Below are positions 21,811-34,733 of a stretch of 64,000 nucleotides of DNA, in pieces (the first letter of the stretch is position 1; each line of letters starts with the position of its first letter). Below the pieces are notes generated by a model, which was not told where the DNA came from, made no database searches, and saw nothing but the letters and a program-made list of their open reading frames with translations. The stretch is from assembly GCA_035048815.1 (NCBI GenBank), contig JAUCBN010000023.1, forward strand, positions 8,129,501 through 8,193,500, read 5' to 3'. A program made the position numbers and the translations under genes. Source of the DNA: Abelmoschus esculentus. Lineage: Eukaryota; Streptophyta; Magnoliopsida; Malvales; Malvaceae.

Positions 21811-24800
21811 ATGGAGCAATTCAAGAAACATCCCCGTCTTCCAAAATTCGCAGCACCTAAGCGCTACGATCTCCGCCTGAAACCTGACCTATCTGCCTGC
21901 AAATTCTCCGGCTCCGTCTCGATCGACGTCGACGTCGTCGCAGAAACTCGCTTCATCGTCCTCAATGCCGCTGAACTCTCTATTAACAGTGGATCCGTCT
22001 CTTTCTCCCCTCGTAACTCGTCCAAGGTCTCCTCGATCTCATCGAAGTTTATTTTTTTGTCGATATTCAATTACCTCATCATAGTTCTTTTTTATACTTC
22101 CGCTTTACTTAGTTTAATTTTAGGATTTGTATTGTGGTCCTTTGTTTGATTAAATTGCCTCATAGCTCTTCATTTCTATTTTTCCGCCTTACCTAGTTTA
22201 ATTTTTGGATTCAAAGTAAGATTCACTGTATGTCCTTTTGTTTGAGTAAATTACCTCATACCTCTTCATTGCTGTATTTCGGCTTTACTTAGTTTGATTT
22301 TTAGAGTTTGAAGCAAGATTCATAATGTGTTCTTTTGTTTGATTAAATTTTGGGAAATTTAGTGGTCTAACTGATGTTTGAGCAGGTATTTGAAACATCA
22401 AAACTCGACTTAGTAGAAGAAGATGAGATTTTGGTGTTAAATTTTGCTGAGACACTTCCTTTGGGTGTGGGAGTTTTGGCTATTGGATTTGAAGGAACTT
22501 TAAATGACAAAATGAAAGGATTCTATAGAAGGTAGTCATTTTATGCTTATATAATAGTTACTTCTGATTGAAAGAAAGATTAGGACGTTTAACTAATTAA
22601 TATATTTTGACATTTAGTATATACGAGCATAATGGTGAGAAAAAGAATATGGCAGTTACACAGTTTGAGCCCGCTGATGCTAGGCGATGCTTTCCATGTT
22701 GGGATGAACCTGCTTGCAAGGTTATTGTTTTAGCTTTTGTAAGAACTTGTTAATTTCAGTCTTAACTTTAATCTCTTTTTAATGAAATGATAGGCTACGT
22801 TTAAGATCACCTTAGATGTACCATCTGAGTTAGTAGCCCTCTCAAACATGCCAGTCGTTGAGGAAAAAGTGAATGGGCCTCTGAAAACTGTTTCTTATCA
22901 AGAATCGCCGATCATGTCTACTTATTTAGTGGCCATTGTCATTGGTTTGTTTGATTATGTGGAAGATCACACTCCAGATGGTACGCTCAAAATTTGTTAT
23001 TCATTTCTTTTGATGACAACGCAATCATAATATATGTATTTTATTTCTTATATTGATGCCGCAGTCGTTTTTTATTATTTATTGCTTTCAATCTTTTTAC
23101 CTGTTTTTTTTGGCAGGAATTAAAGTTCGAGTATACTGTCAAGTTGGGAAGGCAAATCAAGGGAAATTTGCTCTAGAAGTTGCTATGGGGACGCTTGGAT
23201 TGTACAAAGAGTACGTTTTCTCTTCATTTAATTGCTTGCATCTTGACTGTTATTCCCCTATTTTAATTAGTCCCAAATTAATTCAGCTAACATCTACAGC
23301 TATTTTGCTGTGCCTTATCCTCTACCCAAATTGGATATGATTGCTATTCCTGATTCTTCTGGGGCAATGGAGAACTATGGCTTAGTTACATCCCGTGAAA
23401 CATTATTGCTCTATGACGAGCAAAATTCTGCAGCTGCCAATAAGCAGGGGGTATACTTGTGAAACAAGTTGCTGTTCTCAGATTATTTTATCCTGTGTCT
23501 GACAAAATGTTTGACAAGAAGATCTTCTTGATGTAGGTTGCCATTGTGGTGGCCCATGAACTGGCACACCAGTGGTTTGGTAATCTTGTGACAATGGAAT
23601 GGTGGACAGATTTGTGGTTGAAGGAGGGTTTTGCAACATGGGTAAGGCACTGTAATGACCTGGATTTGGTTTGGCCCGAGTGTGGCACTTCGGATTCGGA
23701 CTGGAATCGGGGTGTTACAGGCACTTCGTCCCCCTTACCCACCCACCCTGTTTAGTATTTTTCAACATGTGCTAGAAAACTGAATTTATGATGATTATGC
23801 ATTTTCAGGTAAGCTACTTGGCAGCAGATAGCTTGTTTCCAGAATGGAAAATATGGACTCAGTTTGTTGATGAAACTGCTAATGGTCTTAGGTTGGATGG
23901 CCTTGCAGAGTCCCACCCAATTGAGGTAAATGGATATTATATAAAGTTTTTTTTCCTACATTAGGTGTATGATTGCTGGTTTCTCGAATATTTGAAATTT
24001 AAATTGTTTTTCTTTGCAGGTGGAAGTAAATCATGCTGCTGAAATTGATGAAATTTTTGATGGAATAAGTTATAGCAAAGGTGCCTCAATTATCCGCATG
24101 CTACAAAGCTATTTAGGTGTTGAATGTTTTCAGGTTGGTCTTCTGGTATAAGTAGGTTTCCTAATGATTGTGATTACTGATTTCTTAACCCAGAAAATGC
24201 CTTTTTGGATGCCCCCAAGTTTTAAGATATTCTTGCTGGTAAGTATTTCTCTGAAAACACTGGAGAAAAAAATGATGGAATGTCATTTGTATTTGTTCAT
24301 ACATTATTCTTGAATATCTTAAATCAAAGTTAATTGGTTTACTTAGATGTGAAATATTCTGCAATCAGAAATCACTTGCTTCGTATATAAAAAAACACGC
24401 ATACTCAAATGCGAAGACAGAAGACTTATGGGCTGCCCTTGAGGAGGGATCCGGTGACCAGTGACGAAGCTAATGAATACATGGACCAAACAGATGGGGT
24501 ATCCAGTTGTCTCTGTCAAGTTCAAAGATCAGAAGTTGGAATTTGAGCAGGTTTAATAACCTTAGAATCTTTTATGTCGGTGGATTGGGAAATGGAAAAA
24601 TGGTATTTTCTGTTCAATTCAAATCCATTCCTCATCGTCTGTTTCTCTTTATGCCTACAGTCACAATTCTTCTCTAGTGGTTCCAGTGGGGATGGGCAGT
24701 GGGTCGTCCCAATAACATTTTGTTGTGGGTCATATGAGAAGAAGAAGAGCTTTTTGTTGCAAACCAAGTTGGAAAGTCATAATGTAAACGAGTTCTCTTT

Positions 24801-26654
24801 TGAAACCAATAAAAGAGCTTGGATAAAGCTTAATGTGGATCAGACTGGTTTCTATAGGGTGAAATATGACGAGGAACTTGTCGTTAGACTCCGCTATGCA
24901 ATAGAAAACAAATACTTGACTGGAACAGATAGATTTGGTAACTTGAATATTTTCATGAGATTGCTTGTTATTCTATAATAGCAAAAGAGAAAGTTAATGT
25001 TACTCCTTCCTTTTATAGGCATCCTTGATGATTCATATGCACTTTGTATGGCACGCCAGCTGCCGTTAACTTCCTTGCTTACCTTGATGGCTGCCTACAG
25101 AGAGGAACTTGAGTATGCCGTGCTTTCCAACTTGATTAGTGTAATTCTCATCCCTACTCTTGCTTAAAATTACTTTGAATTATGCTCCAGTGTCCGGATT
25201 CTAGCTCTTGCTTTTCACAGATAACACACAAGGTTGGGAGAATTGTGGCTGATGCACGACCTGACCTAATGGATAACATTAATCAATTTTTTATTAACCT
25301 TTTCCAATATTCTTCTGAGTAAGTTATCTTAATTTCAATTATTTTGACAACCAACTGAGAAGCAAGCTATTGTCTATTTTATTTAATCCTATTCTTAAGC
25401 TGATGCACTTTCTTCGGTTCTTTATATCTTCTAGGAAGCTTGGTTGGGACGCTAAACAAGGTGAGAGTCATCTAGATGCAATGTTGAGAGGTGAAATTTT
25501 GACTGCACTTGCTGTGTTTGGACACAATGAGACACTGAACGAAGCAAGTAGACGATTTGATGCATTCCTGAACGATAGAAACACACCACTCCTGCCTCCT
25601 GACACACGAAAGGTCATTGACTACATTTGATTGTGAACGCTTTTAATTGAGACAGTTTTCCCCTGTTTTCTCCCACCTGTTAACTATTAACTATGGTTTC
25701 AGGCAGCATATGTAGCTGTAATGCAGTCAGTCACCTCCTCCAACAGAACAGGTTTCGAGTCTCTTTTGAGGGTTTATAGAGAGACTGATCTAAGCCAAGA
25801 GAAAATCCGCATTTTAGGTACCGAAAATTCCTTTCCCTTGTGATGCAGATGACGAGTCGATGAACTTGACAATTATGTTACTTGTTACGTTTTTGTAGGT
25901 TCATTGCCATCTTGTCCCGATCCAGCTATAGTTCTTGAAGTTCTAAAATTCTCGTTGTCTCCTGAGGTATATTCTAACGGTTGGTCGAAGGGCAATCATT
26001 TATCTTAATAAAGTAAAAGATCTCAAATCCGATTGGTCTCAACAACAATTTCTTTTTTGTTTTCCTTTTTATTCAGGTTCGCAGCCAAGATGCTACCTAT
26101 GGACTGCGTGTTTGCAAGGAAGGTCGTGAAGTTGCCTGGACATGGCTCAAGGTAATACTAATAATTATATATATGAGTTAGTATCCACTTACGGAGTAAA
26201 ACTAAACAAGTTGCTAATGGTGATGTATAGGATAACTGGGATTTCATTGAAAAAACCTTTGGAGGATTCATGATAGCACGTTTTGTCAGCGCAGGAGTCT
26301 CGCCGGTTTGTGCCTCGTCCTCTTTCTTCGTAACTCTAACTTTATAATTTTCGTTCTCGTATGCCGAATATGCTGGATACAAGGGTTAAAACACAAGTAC
26401 TTCAAAATAGTTTATTAGCATTGTATGACTATAAATTCCAAAATTTTTCATTCTCGTCCTTGACACAGTTTGCATCATTTGAGAAAGTGAAGGAAGTGGA
26501 GGAGTTTTTTGCCAGCCGAGAAACGCCTGCGATATCTCGAACATTGAAGCAGAGCATGGAACGGGTTAACATTAATGCCACCTGGGTTACGAGCATTCAG
26601 GGAGAGGAAAATCTTGGTAAGGCCGTGCAGGAGTTGGCTTATAGGAAATACTGA
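21811..26654 (+). CDS. APM1: Aminopeptidase M1-like (APM1) gene, 19 exons, frameshifted in exon 10
   Basis: This is a zinc metallopeptidase of family M1, the puromycin-sensitive type; plant APM1 is linked to auxin transport and membrane trafficking. Exons: 21811-22026, 22386-22531, 22618-22720, 22794-22980, 23117-23210, 23300-23450, 23537-23641, 23809-23925, 24020-24133, 24369-24550, 24661-24937, 25019-25140, 25221-25318, 25435-25612, 25703-25817, 25899-25966, 26077-26151, 26231-26305, 26469-26654. All introns are GT-AG and all phases join except inside exon 10. Exon 6 carries GAMENYG. Exon 7 carries HELAH (about residues 306-310) with the third zinc ligand Glu 19 residues on. Exon 10 lacks one base near 24456, which puts a TGA within two codons. 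The GAMEN loop is one residue shorter than I remember for the family, and WWTDLWLKEGFATW differs at two usually constant positions. Either a recently disabled copy or an assembly error. Confidence 0.9.
23651..23719. mobile_element. 69-bp LTR-like insertion in intron 7 of the aminopeptidase gene
   Basis: The insert starts TGTAATGACC and ends GGTGTTACA, so its ends are inverted (TGTAA/TTACA). It is flanked by perfect 5-bp repeats ggcac (23646-23650 and 23720-23724). Insert and flanks have the form of a very short solo LTR. It sits nine bases after the donor splice site of the exon that encodes the zinc site. Confidence 0.8.
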
Positions 26655-29001
26655 GGGTTTTATCTTTATGTTGTGGAGACTTTTACTGGTATATCGTTCT
26701 GGTTCTCCTTTGCAATGGATTATCTTAGTTTGGAGTGTTCGAGCGTTAAACAGAATCATGTTTTGAAGGTGGTAAAGAGGTTGGATGTGCAGGGTTTATG
26801 GTAAATAACCGTAACCCTAAACTTCAACCCTGTAATTACTGTTTTTGTCGAGACCAACCGTCTGTCCTTTTAGTAGTTTTTTAGGGTTTTAATTTAAAGT
26901 AATTTAGTACCTAAAATTTAAGGGTTAGAGTTAAAAAAATTAGAGGTAAAATATATTTTTAAGATATAGAACAATGAAATTAATGTTAGGGTTTAGAATT
27001 TAATTTTAATTTTTTTAAGATAAAACATGCAAAAAAAATATGATTACAGGACTAAAGATTTTTTTTTTCAGTTACAACTCAAATACTCAAACCTACTAAC
27101 CTTGACCTAGACGACCCGATCGAATCTTAATAACCCAAATTAGCTTAACCCTATAACCCCTAATTCCCAAAATTAAATATAAAACCCTAATCTTAAACAA
27201 ATCAAACCTTCTCTCTAAATCAAACTTCATCTGTCAATTTTGCCCAATCAATCCAACCTCAACCAATTTAAATTGAATCCCTAAATTACTCAACCCTAAA
27301 CCCTTAAATTTATTAAAACAAATGAACTTTAAACAACGAGAAATTATATTATGGGTAAGTTGCACCACGTGTCTGTAAGACCAATCACTAAAAACACACA
27401 CCTCATTAATTTTTTCTTGTCATTTTTTCAAGTGAATCTTTACTTGAAAAATTATTTTTAAAATGAAACATATGTTATAAATTATGAGATAGATGTCTTA
27501 GTTAGTCTCATGGATGACGTAGTCGAATTTACCCATGATATAATTTCTCCTCAACAACACTTTGTAAAACCGAACCACTCCTTTCAAATTTCATACCCTG
27601 CCATCCTGGAAATCTGCAGCAATTATTTTTTCACTGTAAAAAATCTGATATAAAACCCATAAAAATCCGGATTGAGGTTGGTCGGATTTTTTTTTTTTTT
27701 GGTTCTTCTTCTTCCAGTCTTGGTTAGACTTGACTTTGAATGTGAGCAGAATGTTCTTTGTTCTGTGTTAGTGTTTTGTTTGATTGTGACAGGCGAGGTG
27801 TTTCAGGTCAATCCAGAAACAAGACATGTTTGAGGGATGCATGTCTTTAGGTATGGCATGAAACTCGCCCATGTCCCATGACTTCTGGTGGCAACATTTG
27901 AACATTATAATATATTATTACAAAATGATTCATATACTTGTTTCATCAGAAAAAGTTTTGTTGAATAATTTATCATTCGAACATACGTTGATGATCGATT
28001 GATTAAAACTGTTTATATATATATATATATTAAGTTTTGGGTTTAAAACTCACCCAGAATATTCTTTAGTAATATCTTTTTTCTATAAATAAAAATAAAA
28101 ATTAAATTTTGTCAAAACAACAACTTAACATTCCCTTCCAATTAAAAACGAAGACATTAAAAGTTCAAAAAAGGGTAATTGTATCTCTCTCGCTTTCAAA
28201 AAAAAATCATTTTATTTTTTTATATAAATTATCTTAAAAATAATTTATTTTTAAATTTATCTTGCATATTATTTTTTTTATTTTACCCTTTAATTTTAAA
28301 TTTTGTTTTTATCTCAACTCCTATGTGTTTCTTGTTTTCAATAGTCTTTCTTTGTTTTTCAGTTTATAGTTTTTTATATTAAGTTGTATTTGGTGTTAAT
28401 TAATTGTACCGATTTCTATGCCATCTTTCTGCATGAAAAATGAAACCACTCGTCATCTTCCAGGCTTGAGCTTGAAGATTAAAAAAACAGAAAACCCTAA
28501 TCCTATACTATAAAAACCTATAAAACTTAATTGGTGTCTCTACTTTAAATTAATAAGTTTAAGATTTAATATTAAGAATTGTGGTTAAAGTTTAAGAAAT
28601 TAAGGACTGAGTGTATTTTTAGGGTATAAGATTAGAGTTTAAGATAAAAAAATTAGAGTTAGAGTTTAAAATTTAATATTTTAAGATTCTTGAACAAGAG
28701 ACATAAAAAAGGTAAGGTAAAAGATTTCTACTCATATTTTAATAATTGATTCTAATTGTAATTATTTAAATATATCAATAGTTAATAAAACAAGAAGATC
28801 AAATATTGAATTTTAATATCGTAAATAAAATAAATTAGATAGAAAAATCTTTCTTACATATAAAATACTCAATTTAAATTAAACACTAAATTAATTTGAA
28901 TTTTGCAATTACATCATTTGAGTCAATCATATAACCTAAAGAAATACAAATATATAAATAACAAATGAAAGAACAGAGGACATGGCCACCCTGGTAGGAA
29001 G
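26655..29001. other. No gene; AT-rich intergenic sequence
   Basis: I saw only simple sequence and degenerate CCCTAAA-like runs (about 26880-27010, 27100-27310 and 28480-28690). The latter resemble the interior of the MITE family at 33764-34000. Confidence 0.6.
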
Positions 29002-30363
29002 TTACAGAAATGCAGTCCCAGCAAAACGATGGTGAAGAAGATTATGAGCAATGGCATCTCTAGCTTGCAATGAACTAACCGATCTAATACCGTCTTCCGG
29101 AACCATTTCGTCGTCGACGATCTCGATTCTCAACTCCGGATCGATCCCTTCATTGTTTATTTCACAAATGTTATGCAGAACACAACAAGCTCCAAGCACA
29201 ACAGGCAAGTCCTGCAACTTCACCTCTGTTCTCTTCTGCAAACAACTCCATCTACCTTTCAGTCTTCCGAAAGCTTCAATGGAAACCCTTCCGATTTCGC
29301 CGATTTTTTCGTTGAATGCATGTTGTGTCCATGTCAATTGATGTTGCTTGTAAGGGACTAAAACCCAGTCAAGTAATGGATACCCTGAATTACCTACAAC
29401 CCAAACGCCATTCAATAAACCAGCGTTTTTGGCACGCTGGAACAATGCCGATTTCTCGAGGACTTGCTCGTCGGTCATCGAACCGGGCCAGCCGATGCAG
29501 ACGTCGGTGAAGACTCCGTTGGGATCTACCACGCCCTGCACTGTTATTGAATACGATGTCATACGATGTCTTCTGGTTACGTTCAGTGTGTCGCTTGTTG
29601 AAGTAGGCTGCGACGCTGATCTTCGGCGCGATGATCGGAATGTGCGTGATGTACATCGATCCGACGACGTTTGGTATACCGGAAATGGCTTCGTAGTCTT
29701 GTTTGATCTTCCGCAATGTCTCCTCGTTTGGCCATTGCAGGTATTTCGGCATCAAGACGTTGCGTATCGCCGAGCAGACTTCGAGGATGAGTTTATGACA
29801 CGTGGAGATACCTAGATCGAACCGTTTCGAAACGAGTCGAAGCGGTTCGCCTGTCGCCAACCGCCAGATACAGACCGCCACCCGTTGTCTAACAGGGATG
29901 GCAGTCCTTAACGCGGTGTCTTCTTTGGCGACAACGGCGTTCAGGTCGTCACAGATGAGCTCGAACGTTGACTTGCTCATTCGGAACGCTTTCTTGAATT
30001 CCGATTCCGGGTAATCGGGTCGATTACATTCGTCCCACCACGCGTTCGACCTCTCTTTCACCCATAACCGCCTCGGCTGTCCCTGACCCGAACCAAATTT
30101 CCCGCTCCCTCTGTCCGGCGACTGCTTTCCCGTTCCGGAGACGCGGGATTTCTTCCGCTTTACACGGTCGGTTTCGTCGATTCCGGAGCAATAATCTTGT
30201 AAATTAGAGTCTAATTCAAGCAAACCGTTCGGGTTTTCTTATTCCTGGACGATTCCGTAATCGATTTCTTCTTAGTTTCACGATCACTGGAACAGCTTTC
30301 ATCGTCGTTATCGTCGGAAAATCCTTCCTTTGGTCGCCGGTTGCAACCGTCGCCGTTATTCAT
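29002..30363 (-). pseudogene. ALP1/HARBI1-like domesticated PIF-Harbinger transposase gene, broken
   Basis: This intronless gene has higher GC than its surroundings. The segment 29390-30223 gives the N-terminal half (WVKERSNAWWDECNRPDYPE, then IPVRQRVAVCIWRLATGEPL). The segment 29002-29562 gives the rest (VVDPNGVFTDVCIGWPGSM to LLHHRFAGTAFL). The halves are in different frames because a 10-bp unit, ATACGATGTC, is present twice in tandem (29551-29570). Near 30230 a second break separates an acidic-basic leader that starts with an ATG at 30363. The first catalytic Asp of the DDE triad is replaced (GSMYITHIPII); as I recall, this holds for the domesticated plant family, whose ALP1 member binds Polycomb complexes. 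The conserved C-terminus suggests recent loss or an assembly error. Confidence 0.85.
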
Positions 30364-31687
30364 TTCAAAGGCAAAGAACACCGGAAAATAACAGGAAAAA
30401 AATGGGTTTTTTGTGGTGATTGAGCTGAGAGTATCATAGAAATGTAGAGATTAAAAAGAATATAAAAGTGTTGAGATTTAAGTAGCCGAAATTAGAAAGT
30501 CTAAACAGGTGATTTAGGGTTTGAAAAATTAAAGAACGAAAGGTGTGAACACAGAGATTCAAAAGTTGACATTTTTACAGTCCTTTTGTGTCTTGATGCA
30601 TCTTAGAGAGGGAGACAATGTTATGGTAATGTGGCAATCTATCAACATGGATGATGATTATAGTTTATAGTTTATGTCATAATCTAATTTTTAATCATTG
30701 AAGTTAATCTTGTATTTTAACATAAGTTTAAAAGTTAAATAATGTTTAAATTATATATTTTTTAATAAATATTTAAATTATATTTTGAGTTAAACAGGTG
30801 TTTTGTAATTTATTTTATGTTTTATTTAAGATATTTTTGTTAACCATCGTTAAATATTTTTATCATCTAATCAAAACATGATTCATAATATATTTTTAAT
30901 ATTTTTTAAAAAATTAAATTTCTTTAAAACCCTAAACTTTTAGTTTCTTTCGATTAAACTTAAAATCACATCTCCTTCATTATTCGACATTCTTATAAGT
31001 TAATGATTCATTATTCATCGTTTAAAACATCGTGTACACACAGTTTGACATCATCATCTTCTATCATCGATAGAAAACTCAATCAATCTCTTTTTTTTTT
31101 ATTGTTGGGTGTTCGTTGACGGTACAATCAATGGTTCATTCATTAGTTTTTAAATAAAGAGATGATGGAACTTTCGATAAAATAGATCTGATGAAGATAA
31201 GGCCGACGGTAGTTAAATTAGTGGTTAGAATAAATTTTTTAAAAAAAATTAGGGTTAAGATTAAATTTTTTAAAAAAACTAAAGATTATTAAACTAATTA
31301 ATATATTTTATTATTTTATTTTTTAATTTATGAATTTTATTATTATTGAGATAATTAATATATTTTAAAAATATCAATCATATCAAATATAAAAAATATA
31401 ATTTATACACTTATATAAAAATATATAGTTTAAACATGTATTTTGCATTAAAATCTTTTTAATTTAATTTTATTTTATATGTTTAAATGAGATGATAAAA
31501 GTTTTTATCTATCTTAATTAATAGTTGAAGGTTGGATTTTTAATCTAAACATTGAACAAATTTAAAACTTATAATCTTCATCATCCATTGATTTAGTGAG
31601 ATAAATAAAAAATAAAAAGGAGATAAAAAAATAAAAGCATGTGTTAAATAGAAATAAAAAGTAGATAAAATAGAAAATAATCAATTG

Positions 31688-32160
31688 ATTAGGTGTAAGT
31701 ATTTAATTGAGTCGAGTTAAAAAATTTTGAGTTATTCGAGTTGACGAGTCATATTTTATAACTCAAATTTTATTTAAAATATTTTCGATTCGAGTCTAAT
31801 TTTTAAGTTCTTATAAATATTAAATTGTAACTATTATCATGTTATAGAATGATTTGATTCTAATTTAAATAATTTTCTCTAATCATATAGTATATATTTC
31901 TTTATACTTTTTTACACGTGGTAATATTTTTTCATATTTTTATATATTAATATATTTATATCATAAAATCAAGAGACTCGTCTTAAACTTAAAAATTTTA
32001 GTTATTCAAATTTCTATTTCACAACTTAAACTTATTTAAACTTTTTTGAGTTGAATTCGAATTTATAAAATTTTAAATCAAACTAAAATAAATCAAATAT
32101 TTTTATATAAAATCGATAATTTAATTTTTTTAAATCGAGTTGAATCATTATAAAACTGTA
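31688..32160 (+). repeat. AT-rich dispersed repeat, copy 1
   Basis: This copy begins near GGTGTAAGTATTTAATTGAG and includes GAGTTGACGAGT and GAGACTCGTCTTAAAC. Its partner lies inverted at 35095-35610. It is probably a non-autonomous DNA transposon. Confidence 0.6.
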
Positions 32161-33426
32161 TCTTATTAGAAATTATAAAATTTAGATTTGACCAAGTCTA
32201 CCACTCCCTCCGCGTTGAATTTAACTCAGGGAATGTTATTAACGAATTGGGATTTAAATTATTTTTTGTCTTTTATTAGATCGGGAGGCGGTGGATGTGG
32301 GGCGGTGGGGAAAATTGATTTTGGCGTTGCGTTGCGTCACGGACTCTTCATTTCATTCTTTTTTGGTGCTGTAAGTCTATTTAATGATACGTACGTAGCG
32401 GATAAGATTATTTGTAATGAACTTATTAGTTTTACTATTTTTTATATGCATTTAATAGTTTATTTTCTGTTATTTCTAATAATATTGTTTTCGATAATCA
32501 AAATTAAAAGCACAATATCGTTATTTATTATGGGTGTATTTAGTTCGGTTTCGATAAATTATTTTAATAAATCTTCGGTTTAGGTTTGATTAATTTCGGT
32601 TTTTAAACTTTTATATTAACGTTAATTTTTAAAATTTATATTTTATCTTGACAAAATTATTTTATTTTATGACTTTTAAACATTAAAAGGTAAAAATTTT
32701 AAGATATTTTATATAAATATTTATTAAAAACTTATTTTTAAGTAAAAAGTAAAAGATGAAAATACATCAATAATATTTTAAGTACAAAATATATATTATT
32801 ATCTTATAAAATAATTAAAAAACAAATTCAATTTAATTTGATTAACTGCAGTTAACCACAGCTCGTAAATTTATGAACCATAATACCTCAGTTCGATTTA
32901 ATTTTTAATTTTACAGTTAACCATGCTCAGCTCTATTATTTATCATGGATATCATTCATTTTAAAATAAAGGCATGAGTCAAGTTTTGAACCTAAGACCT
33001 TTTATGGATATAAAACGTTTCTACATAACTCTAATATCATTTAATTTATCTTATTTTTTAAAACCAAATAAAAATATTTACTATGATAAAGGAAAAAATA
33101 TTTATATATAAATAACAATACCATGTAAAAGATCTCATCAACAGTAATAAATAAAAGGTATGTATTAATTATAGGGAAAAAACGGTCACAAAAAAATCAA
33201 CATTTAAATTTATGTGAAAAAATAAATAAAAAAACTTCATCGAAAGAATTTTTTTACGCATTATTATATCAAAAGAGATCATAACTGATGATTTTTACTT
33301 TAATTTATTATATTTATTTATAGAGATAAGTTATTTCGTCGAATAAATCTCATTTTTATCATTATTTTTATAAATATTTAAATTTATTTAAAATAAGTGA
33401 TCATAATTCTAACGTTACGGTTACAG

Positions 33427-33521
33427 ATGCTTTGCTCGGTGATCTTGACATTACTCCACTTTCAATATGGATTCCAATACAAGATTTGCATCACATTTCT
33501 AGGGTCAAAATTGATGGAAAG
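33427..33521 (+). other. Exon-like fragment, family unknown
   Basis: Ninety-five bases between TTACAG and GTATGG give one open frame (ALLGDLDITPLSIWIPIQ, then DLHHISRVKIDGK) in otherwise non-coding DNA. The composition looks coding and both splice borders are plausible. I do not recognise the family and found no neighbouring exons, so this may be a captured or relict exon. Confidence 0.3.
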
Positions 33522-33763
33522 GTATGGATTTTTCTCTTAATTTTAATTCTATTTTGAAAATTATATCAGTGTTTCAGGTCAAATTATGGTTTTAGTTCTT
33601 CGATTACGCTAGAATTTAAAATTTTGTCGATTAACTTTATTTTAACATCATCTGATCACCTGTGTTTATAAATTCGTTAATTAAATCAAGTAATTAATAT
33701 CGTTAACTATTTTGGTTATAAAATTTACAGATATTTTTCTTTAAAAAGACCATTTCTAACTAG

Positions 33764-34000
33764 GGGTAAAAATAATCTGTCTCTTTCTTATGCCTCATTA
33801 AAATTTTTTTAAAAATATCAATTTTAAATCATAACTCTTATTTTCTATAGCCTAAACCCTAAACCTCATACTCTAAAAAATACACCCTGCCTCTAATTCC
33901 CTAAACCCTAATCACAACCCCTAACCTTGAACCCTAAACCTTCTAATTTAAAGCGGAGGCATGGAAAAAGGCATGAGAAAGAGGTAGATGATTTCCACCC
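33764..34000. mobile_element. MITE with 9-bp target-site duplication, Mutator-like
   Basis: Flanks TCTAACTAG (33755-33763 and 34001-34009) enclose 237 bp. Terminal inverted repeats of about 32 bp start GGGTAAAAATAATCTG and, on the other strand from the right end, GGGTGGAAATCATCTA. The interior is full of CCCTAAACC-like sequence. A homologous copy lies inverted at 40761-40994. Confidence 0.75.
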
Positions 34001-34009
34001 TCTAACTAG

Positions 34010-34354
34010 GGGCAAAATCATATTTTGTTCCGTTACGTGCATAAATCGACAAACTTCATTAGTCGAGAAGTTAAACAACTCATTAGTCTTTTGTATAATA
34101 TGTTAGTTTGATCTATTTGTAGATTTTTACTTTGGAGTATAGATTTTGATTTTTTTTGTTAAATTTATTAATTTATATTAAACTTTATATAGTATTACTA
34201 GATTTTAATATATTAAAAAAAGGTATAAATTATGGTGAATATAACGAACAACAGGTTGAGTTGAATAATAATTTTTTAACGAGCATAAATTGAACAAAAA
34301 ATTATTGATTATCGAGTCAAGTTGAGTCGAGAACTCGTACTTGTCTTGCTCGAT
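34010..34354. other. No gene; AT-rich spacer between two MITEs
   Basis: I saw nothing coding or structured beyond GAGTCGAG-type simple sequence near the right end. Confidence 0.5.
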
Positions 34355-34725
34355 TAGGGATGGCAATTTAACCAGTCCCCGTCAAGTCCCAATCGAACCC
34401 AACCTGATCGGGGTATTTTTTTTATTTAAAAAATCAAGTTCGGATCGAGTTGGGTCAGTTGATTAAAAAAATAAAGACGGGTCGAGGTCGGTTTTACGGT
34501 GAAAATTCTCTGACCCGATATATTCATATATATTTTTATATATAATATTTAATATTTTTATTATTTTTTTATTCGATTCGGGTTTATTCGAGTTTTTGAT
34601 TAAAATATCGGTGTTCGGGTCAAGGTCGGATTATGATTTTTATAATAGTAGGTTGGGGTGAAATGCTTAAATTTTAGGTCGGGACAGTCAAAAACTTGAC
34701 CCGATCCAACCCGTTGCTATCCCTA
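34355..34725. mobile_element. hAT-type MITE with 8-bp target-site duplication
   Basis: The ends are TAGGGATGGCAA and, inverted, TAGGGATAGCAA. Perfect 8-bp direct repeats TGCTCGAT flank it (34347-34354 and 34726-34733). The 371-bp interior has no coding capacity. Confidence 0.88.
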
Positions 34726-34733
34726 TGCTCGAT

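Larger units (their letters stand above)
30364..33763. other. No supported gene; AT-rich, repeat-derived
   Basis: The stretch is mostly simple AT-rich sequence. It contains one copy of an AT-rich TCGAGTC-bearing repeat (31688-32160). It also has a slightly GC-richer patch at 32200-32390 that gives no recognisable protein, and an exon-like island at 33427-33521. Confidence 0.6.

Noticed and set aside
27100..27310. Telomere-like CCCTAAA runs as evidence of a chromosome-end relic
   Set aside because: The runs are irregular and short, and similar sequence forms the interior of a MITE family in this window.
32188..32583. 131-codon open frame in a locally GC-richer patch
   Set aside because: The protein has no recognisable motif, and most of it is hydrophobic sequence encoded by AT-rich DNA.
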